From Fen-1118 sp964491625 (lineage in GTDB: Bacteria > Myxococcota_A > Polyangia > Fen-1088), in contig CAZBIU010000254.1 of the NCBI GenBank assembly GCA_964491625.1, forward strand, positions 1-10,157: a stretch of DNA of 10,157 bases, given 5' to 3'. A program made the translations under genes and the position numbers. The notes beneath the pieces were generated by a model that did no database searches, had not been told where the DNA came from, and saw only the letters and a program-made list of their open reading frames with translations. Below are positions 1 through 5,776 of this stretch, piece by piece (the stretch's first letter is position 1; each line of letters starts with the position of its first letter).

Positions 1-264
1 CGTCTTCCCGCCCGTCCCGGGAACCGTCGTCACGCCGCCCGTCCCGGGAACGCTCACCGCACCGCCGTAACCGCTGGCCACAGAGACACATGCGTTCGAC
101 ATGCACACAAGGCCATCGTCGCAAGTGCCGTTGCCGTAGCAGTCACAGCGTTCGGCGCCTTGGCACCTTGGTGCTTCGCTCGGGCTGCACGCCCATCCTA
201 GCAGTAGCATTCCCGCCAGAGTCGACAGCGCAATTGCCGAGATCCGTCTTGCCGCAGCTTCCAT
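1..264 (-). CDS. Cys-rich secreted lipoprotein, N-terminal part (runs off left edge)
   Basis: The first 88 residues of a minus-strand protein are visible and the frame stays open through the window edge. The start ATG is at 262-264; a GAAGG ribosome-binding site (272-276) lies 7 nt upstream, which favours it over a GTG two codons earlier. Residues 1-25 form a signal peptide (positive RR, then a hydrophobic stretch ending LLLGWA) before Cys26, a probable but non-canonical lipobox. A six-cysteine module follows (C34, C40, C42, C48, C54, C59; spacing x5, x1, x5, x5, x4), beginning CQGAERCDCY. Then comes a VPGTGG-type repeat linker. The module matches the next gene upstream in spacing and largely in sequence, so the two are tandem paralogs 31 bp apart and probably cotranscribed. 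The function is unknown and the C-terminal domain is outside the window. Confidence 0.8.
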   Translation of the reverse strand, partial: MEAAARRISAIALSTLAGMLLLGWACSPSEAPRCQGAERCDCYGNGTCDDGLVCMSNACVSVASGYGGAVSVPGTGGVTTVPGTGGKT

Positions 265-295
265 CGTCACGCCTTCGTCAATCTGGCGGGTGAGA

Positions 296-1234
296 TCAGT
301 TCTTCACGACGCTGACATTCTGGAAGCAGACCATCTCGGAATAGTCGAGCGTGCCGTTGAACACCAGACCGGCCTGCGCCACCGATACCGTGGGCGTCAC
401 CGTGTGCGAGACGGTCTTGAAGGTGGAGGTGGACGAGGACGACGAATCCTGGAAGGTGACGACCTCGGTATACGGGGTCACGGCGCCGCCGATCTTCGCC
501 TCGATCGAACCCCAACCCGACACCTGGTACGAGAAGGTGTAGGTCGCGCCGGCCTCGACCGGGAAAGCATCACTCGGCGACGACGGATACCCGAGACTGA
601 AGGAAAGATAGAGCAGGTCGGATTCGTTCATCACGCAATACTCACCGCCCGAATACGAATAACCGCCCACGTCGCCGGCCTGCAAGGTCAGGTCCCAGTA
701 AAGCTTGCCCTGGCTGAAATCGCCGTTCTTGACCAGATTCGTGCCGGTGGATCCACCGGCACCGGCGTCGACGGCCGCGATGCCGCCAGTTCCCGGCGGA
801 GGCACCACCGTCCCGCCGGTTCCCGGTGGAAGCACCACGGTTCCACCGCTCCCTGGCGGAGGCACCACGGTCCCGCCGGTCCCAGTCGCGGGCACCAGTG
901 TCCCGCCGGTCGCAGGTGGCACCGTGCTCCCGGCGTCAGGCGTCGCCGCAATGGCGCCGCCCGCCCCAGGACCCACGACGCCGCCGGTAGTAACCGGTGT
1001 CACCAGAGTGGCTCCACCGTTCGCGCCGACGGTTCCGCCACTACCGGCGGGGATCGTCGATACACACATGTTCGAGTGACACTCCAGTCCCTCGTTGCAG
1101 GTCTGATTCGGGTAACAATCACAGCGCTCGGCGCCTTGGCAGGTCGGCTTTGACGAACTGCAGGCCGACTGAATGGCACCTACTGAAATCAAACAGAGGG
1201 CTGCCGAGATCCCAATCGAAATCAATCTGTTCAT
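296..1234 (-). CDS. Secreted lipoprotein with Cys-rich module and C-terminal carbohydrate-binding-like domain
   Basis: 312 residues. A signal peptide (1-24) ends at Cys25 (IQSAC, a loose lipobox). A six-cysteine module occupies 32-57 (C32, C38, C40, C46, C52, C57). Residues 60-165 are a low-complexity linker with repeats of the type GTGGTVVPPP. Residues 166-312 form a beta-rich domain starting NLVKNGDFSQGKLYW, with VEAGATYTFSY in the middle and VCFQNVSVV near the end. That pattern is typical of the CBM4/9-like galactose-binding sandwich common in secreted myxobacterial proteins. The likely role is surface binding of a polysaccharide, which is inferred; no catalytic motif is visible. There is no Shine-Dalgarno sequence before the ATG, and a candidate promoter lies so close that the mRNA may be leaderless. 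Its neighbour downstream is a paralog. Confidence 0.82.
   Translation of the reverse strand: MNRLISIGISAALCLISVGAIQSACSSSKPTCQGAERCDCYPNQTCNEGLECHSNMCVSTIPAGSGGTVGANGGATLVTPVTTGGVVGPGAGGAIAATPDAGSTVPPATGGTLVPATGTGGTVVPPPGSGGTVVLPPGTGGTVVPPPGTGGIAAVDAGAGGSTGTNLVKNGDFSQGKLYWDLTLQAGDVGGYSYSGGEYCVMNESDLLYLSFSLGYPSSPSDAFPVEAGATYTFSYQVSGWGSIEAKIGGAVTPYTEVVTFQDSSSSSTSTFKTVSHTVTPTVSVAQAGLVFNGTLDYSEMVCFQNVSVVKN
781..930 (-). repeat. 30-bp tandem repeats encoding the Pro/Val/Gly linker
   Basis: Units of 30 bp start at 781, 811, 841, 871 and 901. They are imperfect copies, and the last two are the most diverged. Each encodes ten residues of the GTGGTVVPPP type in the lipoprotein on the minus strand. 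The period is a whole number of codons, so gain or loss of a unit would keep the frame. This is a protein linker and not an array of independent elements. Confidence 0.75.
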
Positions 1235-1243
1235 AGCGGGACG

Positions 1244-1272
1244 ATACTAACAGACTGCGCCACTGTTCGCAA
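1244..1272 (-). promoter_or_regulatory. Candidate sigma70-type promoter for the 296-1234 lipoprotein
   Basis: On the minus strand a TTGCGA box (1267-1272) is followed after exactly 17 bp by TAGTAT (1244-1249). Each box matches the sigma70 consensus at four of six positions. Only 9 bp separate the -10 box from the ATG, so a start site 6-8 bp downstream would make the mRNA essentially leaderless, consistent with the missing ribosome-binding site. The boxes were found by eye and chance matches are possible. Confidence 0.35.
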
Positions 1273-1370
1273 CGATCGCTATCCGATGCCACAGCGATCA
1301 CGCGCACGCATGATCTCGACAGTCAATGCCATCGCCGTGTCTATCCGACATCGTCTGACAGTGGACGCCA

Positions 1371-2033
1371 TCACCAGACAGAAGGCAGAAGACGGCAGCG
1401 GACCGCCTTGGCATACTCGGCGTAGCCAGACAACTCGCGCGTCAGCGTGCGGTCTTCAAGCGCGGTTCGCAGCACGACGAGGATCGTGGCGAGGACAGAC
1501 AGCGCGAACGCATAACTGGAATTGAGGAGGATCGGTACCCCCAATGTAAACAGGATTGATCCGGCATAACCGGGATGACGCAAATACGCATAGGGCCCCG
1601 TGCTCACGACGTGGTGGCCACGATTGGTCTGTACCCGTACGTGGCTGGAAAAGAAACGATTGCATCGCATGCTCCAGTAGGTGAGCCCAGCGCCGAGGCC
1701 CATGGCCACGAAGGCCAACCCGCCAGCCCACCAGGGAAACGGCGCCGGCCACCCAAGCCGCCGGCCCAGTCCGGCGACGATCACCGCCGCGAACGGAACC
1801 CCGACTACCAGCGGAACCAGCACGCGATCCCAGGGCTTGGCCTGCTTGGCCGCGTTCTTTCGCTCCTCGACCAAGTCGGGGGACTCCTTGAACACGCCAA
1901 AGGTCACCGATGCCACGGCGGCCGAGATGACTGCCAGGTAACACCACCCTGCCGGCCATGCCAGGCTTCCGGCTGCGCCAAAGATCGAGGTGGCGGTGAC
2001 CGCCAGAAACAGAATGAAGCGCCCCGCTTGCAT
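1371..2033 (-). CDS. Isoprenylcysteine/phospholipid methyltransferase family membrane protein
   Basis: 220 residues, mostly hydrophobic, with about four or five membrane segments (near 4-23, 28-48, 72-90, 100-122 and a helical hairpin at 155-190). The C-terminal half carries the ICMT/PEMT-like signature: STGPYAYLRHPGYAG (144-158), then LEDRTL (192-197), GYAEYAKAVRCRLLPSVW to the end. In this family these regions form the S-adenosylmethionine pocket at the membrane surface. The substrate cannot be read from sequence; bacterial members methylate lipids or other small hydrophobic molecules and few are characterised. The start ATG lies 12 bp after the stop of the expansin gene with only a weak GGCGCCGG upstream, so translation may depend on coupling. 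The length is normal for the family. No terminator was seen in the 136 bp after its stop. Confidence 0.85.
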   Translation of the reverse strand: MQAGRFILFLAVTATSIFGAAGSLAWPAGWCYLAVISAAVASVTFGVFKESPDLVEERKNAAKQAKPWDRVLVPLVVGVPFAAVIVAGLGRRLGWPAPFPWWAGGLAFVAMGLGAGLTYWSMRCNRFFSSHVRVQTNRGHHVVSTGPYAYLRHPGYAGSILFTLGVPILLNSSYAFALSVLATILVVLRTALEDRTLTRELSGYAEYAKAVRCRLLPSVW

Positions 2034-2045
2034 CCGGCGCCAACG

Positions 2046-3875
2046 TTAGAACTGAATCCCGGTGTCAATGAACCAATTCTCGCTCTGGCTCGAATCGGAG
2101 GGCGTGAAAGACTTGATGACGTCTTGGGCCACCACCGAACGACCACCCCCGTCGGTGATACGCAAGGTGATGGGCAACGCAAAGGGGCCCTTGCCCTGGG
2201 GCGTGGCCCAGGTACCGAAGCGTTCCTGCGGTCGCGACAGACTGTAATTCTTGTCGCGCTCAAGCGCCAGCCAGTCTCCAGACGGCAATTGAGCTTCAAG
2301 CTGCGCCACCGAGCCAAGCCCGCCCACGTTCACAACGGTCATGGCGAAGTAGTAGACGCTGCCCTGCGATCGCAACCAAATGTGGATGTTGCCGACCACC
2401 GGGCACGGCACGCGTTTGTACTTGGTTGGAATCACGCCGTCGCTGATGTTGCCGTTCGGATCGCCGGTCTGCAGGCGCGCCATGGCGATGTCGGAAAGGT
2501 CGAGGTGCATGCTCTCGTTGGTCTGCGGATCATGGTTGGGCGGAGGCGGAGGAATGGGCGGCAGCGGACAGCCGTATTGGAACGTCCCCTCCACCTCGCC
2601 ACAGTGGTCGCGGCCGGAGCCGCAGCACCACTTGGAATTGGCCGAGCAGGGACACGAGTCAGCGACCTGTAAGACAATCGGCGGCGTGTAGCCGCCGGCC
2701 CCCGACTGCAACTCGGTGCCGTCATCCTGGGTGCGTTCCAGCTCGAAGCACTCGCCGCATGAGAGATAGTTGTCGAGGTCGCCGGGCAGGCTGGACCAGA
2801 ATTGCGTGTAGTAGTTCCCTTGCGGAGCCGCGAAGTTCCCGCGCAAAGTGGTTCCGGTCGGATCCTTACACAAATCGGGATACCACTGACAGAATGAGTC
2901 GCATTGCTTCTGTAGGTTGGCGTTCGCCAACGTCATGGCGTTGGAACAAATCCCGTACAGACCGAACGCGCAAGCGCCCGTCGGCGCGGTTCCGAAGTGG
3001 GTCGAACGCGAATAGTGCCAATCTTCATTGTCGCTCACACTGTGTACCTCGGGCCACTGTCCCGAGGTGCAGGCCTTGGCATTGACCACTTGGCATTGAG
3101 CCGAGCCGGGTCCCCCACACTTGTCGCAGCTTTCCGATGTGTTGTCATTGGAACAGTACTGCGCGCAACATACGCCTTCGGTCGCGGCCCAGGCCCCGCA
3201 CGCGTCGCCGCCTACTGCGGGACGCGCCGCCTGCGCGCGTAGATCTTGGCTTCCTTGTGCGTCCGATGCGTCGCCCTGGCCGATCGGTGCATCGGCCGCG
3301 GCATCGGGACTGCCAGAGGTTCCGGATGAACCGCCCGCGCCTCCCGCGGTCACGCCGCCGCCTTGCCTGCCGCCGGTCGAGGGTGAGCCGCCGCCTTGCG
3401 ATCCGCCGCGGCTCTGTGTCCCGCCGTTCGTCTGCGAGCCGCCGCTCGATTGAACCTGGGCCCCGCCCTCCCCCTGCGCGCCGCCCGCGCTGTTCTGGCC
3501 GCCCGCGCCCTGCGTTCCAGCCGCGCTTGTCGCGCCACCGGAGCCCCGCGAGCCGCCCGCGCCACCGGACTCCCCGGCGCCGCCCGACGCGCTCGACCGT
3601 GCTCCACCCGATGCAAGTGCCCCGCCCGACGCCCGTGCGCCGCCGCTTCCTTGCGAACCGCCCTTCCCTTGGCTGCCACCGTTGTCGGAGATCTGCGCCG
3701 CGTCCTGCTTGCAGCCCGGCGCCACCATCGCGGCGAAAGCCAACCACACCACGCCGGCGCGGCGAAGCAGTGTGCGAGAGCCGAGGCGCGATGGCGAGGC
3801 GGGGCTTTGCCCCGCGAAGCCGAAGCGTGGGAAGGCATGGAAACCCTTCCCGGGGTTCCATATCATCGATTTCAT
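2046..3875 (-). CDS. Expansin-like lipoprotein with long Gly/Ser linker
   Basis: 609 residues from the chosen ATG (3873-3875), which has AGAGGT 7 nt upstream; an ATG 17 codons earlier lacks such a site. A long N-terminal region (1-40) precedes the hydrophobic core GVVWLAFAAMVAPG and Cys55, a probable lipidation site. Residues 62-225 are a Gly/Ser/Ala linker and 226-269 a Cys-rich segment with eight cysteines. The expansin double-psi barrel spans about 286-491: STHFGT and GACAFG (292-305), SCGEC, VADSCPC (404-410), HLDLS (457-461, with the conserved Asp459) and KYKRVPC (485-491). The second, CBM63-like domain spans about 495-590. Expansins loosen cellulose-hemicellulose contacts without hydrolysis, and the GH45 STRYWD nucleophile motif is absent, which favours expansin over endoglucanase. 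A polyproline insertion (about 439-446) precedes HLDLS. It is followed by a methyltransferase and is divergent from a pectate lyase. Confidence 0.85.
   Translation of the reverse strand: MKSMIWNPGKGFHAFPRFGFAGQSPASPSRLGSRTLLRRAGVVWLAFAAMVAPGCKQDAAQISDNGGSQGKGGSQGSGGARASGGALASGGARSSASGGAGESGGAGGSRGSGGATSAAGTQGAGGQNSAGGAQGEGGAQVQSSGGSQTNGGTQSRGGSQGGGSPSTGGRQGGGVTAGGAGGSSGTSGSPDAAADAPIGQGDASDAQGSQDLRAQAARPAVGGDACGAWAATEGVCCAQYCSNDNTSESCDKCGGPGSAQCQVVNAKACTSGQWPEVHSVSDNEDWHYSRSTHFGTAPTGACAFGLYGICSNAMTLANANLQKQCDSFCQWYPDLCKDPTGTTLRGNFAAPQGNYYTQFWSSLPGDLDNYLSCGECFELERTQDDGTELQSGAGGYTPPIVLQVADSCPCSANSKWCCGSGRDHCGEVEGTFQYGCPLPPIPPPPPNHDPQTNESMHLDLSDIAMARLQTGDPNGNISDGVIPTKYKRVPCPVVGNIHIWLRSQGSVYYFAMTVVNVGGLGSVAQLEAQLPSGDWLALERDKNYSLSRPQERFGTWATPQGKGPFALPITLRITDGGGRSVVAQDVIKSFTPSDSSQSENWFIDTGIQF
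3799..3860. repeat. Cluster of palindromes inside the 5' end of the expansin gene
   Basis: Three inverted repeats lie within about 62 bp. GCGGGGC/GCCCCGC forms a perfect 7-bp stem with a 3-nt TTT loop (3799-3815). GGGAAGG (3829-3835) and CCTTCCC (3845-3851) form a perfect 7-bp stem. 3838-3846 pairs with 3852-3860 at 8 of 9 positions and overlaps the previous one. The region encodes residues about 6-25 of the expansin precursor, ahead of its signal-peptide core, where other secreted proteins have only a few residues. Confidence 0.6.
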
Positions 3876-4090
3876 CTTTGTGACCTCTGTGACGACTGAT
3901 CGAAGTCTACTACGCCGAGGCGGCAAGGTGCCGCTATCCTGTAAAACTGAGTCGAAATTCCGGTAGCGGCCGCCCCACTGAATGCGTCGTCGAGCCAGCC
4001 GTCCACCCGCAATCTCCGGATATCAATGGCAAATCTTGCCCAGCATGATGACTGAGCCCAATTTGCCTCATTCCCACACTGCCTCGATCG
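3876..4090. other. Divergent intergenic region between expansin and pectate lyase genes
   Basis: 215 bp that must hold the control sequences for both wall-degrading genes. I found no convincing -35/-10 pair on either strand. It does contain a perfect 6-bp inverted repeat with a 3-nt loop (GCGGCA/TGCCGC, 3920-3934) and a second, longer-range imperfect one (GCCGCTATCC 3930-3939 against GGTAGCGGC 3962-3970). The two share the bases 3930-3934 and cannot form together as hairpins. They could be operator half-sites or RNA structure. Confidence 0.4.
3883..3888 (-). promoter_or_regulatory. Ribosome-binding site deciding the expansin start
   Basis: The minus strand reads AGAGGT followed by 7 nt and the ATG at 3875. 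This is the best Shine-Dalgarno match near any candidate start of this gene and is the reason for preferring this start over the in-frame ATG at 3926. Confidence 0.6.
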
Positions 4091-5743
4091 ATGAAGAAGT
4101 TGCTGTACGGTATCGCCTTTCTCTTCGCTTGCGGAAGCACCACGACACCCCCTGCCAGCCACGACGCATCGCCGTCGGGCACCAGCCTTCCTGGAACCGG
4201 CCCAGGCCCGACCAGCGGCACGGGGGGCAGCAGCGTCGACACTGGCGGCAGCGGAGCCGTTCCCGTCGCAACCGGTGGGACGACCGAGGTTAGCGCTGGT
4301 GGCACCACGACGGGGGCCGGCACAGGCGGCGCCGTCAGCCCCGGCAGCGGTGGCAAGCCCAGAAGCGGCGGCGCGGGCGGAAGCGGCGGTTCTGCGAGCT
4401 CTGGCGGAACGACCGGCGGCGACGCCAGCAAGGGTGGCGCGAGCGGAACCGGCGGCGCGCCCGCGACCGGTGGAACCGCAGGAAGCGGCGGCGCAACCGT
4501 CGCCGCCGGGGGAAAGACCGGAAGCGGCGGGTCCGCAGTCGGCGGACAGACCACGGCCGGCGGCATCGGTGCGGGCGGAACCAGTCCGGGAAGCGGCGGC
4601 AAAACCAGCGCCGGGGCCGGCGGCGAGTCAACCGGTGGCGCGACCAGCAAGGGCGGCGCGAGCGGAACCGGCGGCGCCAGTGCCGGCGGCGGCTCGGTAG
4701 GCTGGTCGGCGGGTCCGCCGGAGAGCAAGCCCATCGGCTATGGCCAAGGCACGACCGGCGGCGGCTCGGCTTCCGCGGTAGACGTGGATTCGATGGCGGC
4801 GCTGCAGGCGGCCATCGATGCCTACTCTGGCAGCGGCGGGCTCAACCTTCGCTACACCGGCAAGTTCGACTTCTCGACCATCTCAGATCCCTGCACCCAG
4901 CACTCGCTGCCCGCGCAGATCGTCGAGATCAAAAAGAAGAACGACATCAGCATCATCGGCGCCGACGGCTCGGCGGCCAACTTCGGCATCCACATCGCGT
5001 CCTCGTCCAGCAACATCATCGTGCGCAACATGACCTTCGGGCTCTTGCCGGGCGGTGACGCGGCCGACGCCATCAGCGTCGAAGGCATGAGCGGTGGCTT
5101 CCCCACCAACATCTGGATCGACCACAACGAGCTGTTCAGCGCCCTGGTCCAGTGCTCAGGCGCCGGCGATGCGTCTTTCGATGGCCTGATGGACCTCAAG
5201 AAGGGGGCCGACAACGTCACTGTTTCATACAATTATCTTCACGATCACGAGAAGGTCAGCCTCAACGGCTACAGCGACAGCGACACGGCGGTCCGCCACA
5301 TCACCTTCCACCACAACATCTTCGAAAACGTCGGTTCGCGTACCCCGCTCCAGCGGGGCGGCTACAGCCACCTATTCAATAACTACATTCACAAGGTGGC
5401 GACGTCAGGGGCAAACATCCGAATGAGTGGCTATTCGCTGATTGAGGCCAACTACTTCGACACAGTGAAGAACCCGGTCACTTCCCGTGACAGCGACGCC
5501 ATCGGCTATTGGGAATTGCGCAACAACAACATCGCCAGCCCGTCCGATTTCGCGACTTACAACATCATCTGGTCGGCGAGCAGCTCGACCCCGACGGTGG
5601 ACGCCACCGACTGGAAGACCAGCGCCGCCTTCCCGGAATCCCTGGGCTACAGCTACACCGCCGATTCACCTGCGTGTGCGAAGGCCGGCCTTTCCAGCGT
5701 GGCCGGGGCCGGAACGGGCCTGGCGACTCTGAAGTGCAACTGA
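4091..5743 (+). CDS. pel: Pectate lyase, polysaccharide lyase family 1, lipid-anchored (PelC-like)
   Basis: 550 residues. A short signal peptide MKKLLYGIAFLFA precedes Cys14, a probable lipobox. Residues 15-205 are a Gly/Ser/Thr linker and 206-550 a PL1 beta-helix. Recognisable family blocks are NIWIDHNELF (340-349), FDGLMDLKKGADNVTVSYNY (363-382), EKVSLNGYSDSD (387-398), TFHHNIFENVGSRTPLQRGG (405-424) and NPVTSR (461-466). By recalled alignment to Erwinia (Dickeya) PelC, Asp326, Asp364 and Asp368 correspond to calcium ligands, while Lys388, Arg417 and Arg422 match the catalytic Lys/Arg set. It should cleave de-esterified polygalacturonate by beta-elimination with calcium, at the cell surface. 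The resemblance to PelB/PelC continues to the C-terminus. Native PelC lacks the linker and lipid anchor. No clear Shine-Dalgarno precedes the ATG. It is divergent from the expansin and convergent with the TPR protein 33 bp away. Confidence 0.93.
   Translation: MKKLLYGIAFLFACGSTTTPPASHDASPSGTSLPGTGPGPTSGTGGSSVDTGGSGAVPVATGGTTEVSAGGTTTGAGTGGAVSPGSGGKPRSGGAGGSGGSASSGGTTGGDASKGGASGTGGAPATGGTAGSGGATVAAGGKTGSGGSAVGGQTTAGGIGAGGTSPGSGGKTSAGAGGESTGGATSKGGASGTGGASAGGGSVGWSAGPPESKPIGYGQGTTGGGSASAVDVDSMAALQAAIDAYSGSGGLNLRYTGKFDFSTISDPCTQHSLPAQIVEIKKKNDISIIGADGSAANFGIHIASSSSNIIVRNMTFGLLPGGDAADAISVEGMSGGFPTNIWIDHNELFSALVQCSGAGDASFDGLMDLKKGADNVTVSYNYLHDHEKVSLNGYSDSDTAVRHITFHHNIFENVGSRTPLQRGGYSHLFNNYIHKVATSGANIRMSGYSLIEANYFDTVKNPVTSRDSDAIGYWELRNNNIASPSDFATYNIIWSASSSTPTVDATDWKTSAAFPESLGYSYTADSPACAKAGLSSVAGAGTGLATLKCN
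4425..4677 (+). repeat. Near-identical 34-bp direct repeats in the pectate lyase linker
   Basis: Positions 4425-4458 and 4644-4677 match at 33 of 34 bases (one T/C difference). Both encode SKGGASGTGGA in the same frame, and they are 219 bp (73 codons) apart. The sequence between them is also rich in shorter GGAAGCGGCGG-type repeats. Confidence 0.8.
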
Positions 5744-5776
5744 ACCAGCCGCACAGCCGGCCGGCGACGCCCCAAC

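Noticed and set aside
781..930. Regular 30-bp repeats considered as a CRISPR-like array
   Set aside because: There are no spacers; the repeats are contiguous, imperfect and in frame within a protein linker.
290..1153. Plus-strand open frame antisense to the CBM-like lipoprotein
   Set aside because: It is rich in Arg, Gly and His, covers the repeat linker on the opposite strand, and lacks any domain pattern.
1575..2672. Long plus-strand open frame of 365 codons antisense to the methyltransferase and expansin
   Set aside because: It overlaps two well-supported minus-strand genes, has an Arg/His/Gly-rich composition typical of a GC-rich shadow frame, and shows no recognisable motif.
3137..3883. 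Arg/Pro-rich open frames on both strands across the expansin linker
   Set aside because: They are alternative readings of GC-rich repeat DNA; the in-frame Gly/Ser linker joins a signal peptide to the expansin domain.
3876..3926. Upstream in-frame ATG at 3926 as the expansin start
   Set aside because: It would add 17 residues ahead of an already overlong signal-peptide n-region, and the AGAGGT ribosome site supports the ATG at 3875.
3934..4734. Minus-strand Pro/Val/Leu-rich open frame opposite the pectate lyase linker
   Set aside because: The composition is simply the reverse complement of Gly/Ser/Thr codons; the plus-strand frame continues into a clear catalytic domain.
5744..5776. GCCGGCCGGC palindrome between the convergent lyase and TPR genes as a terminator
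   Set aside because: It is a short GC palindrome with no hairpin loop of sensible size and no T tract.
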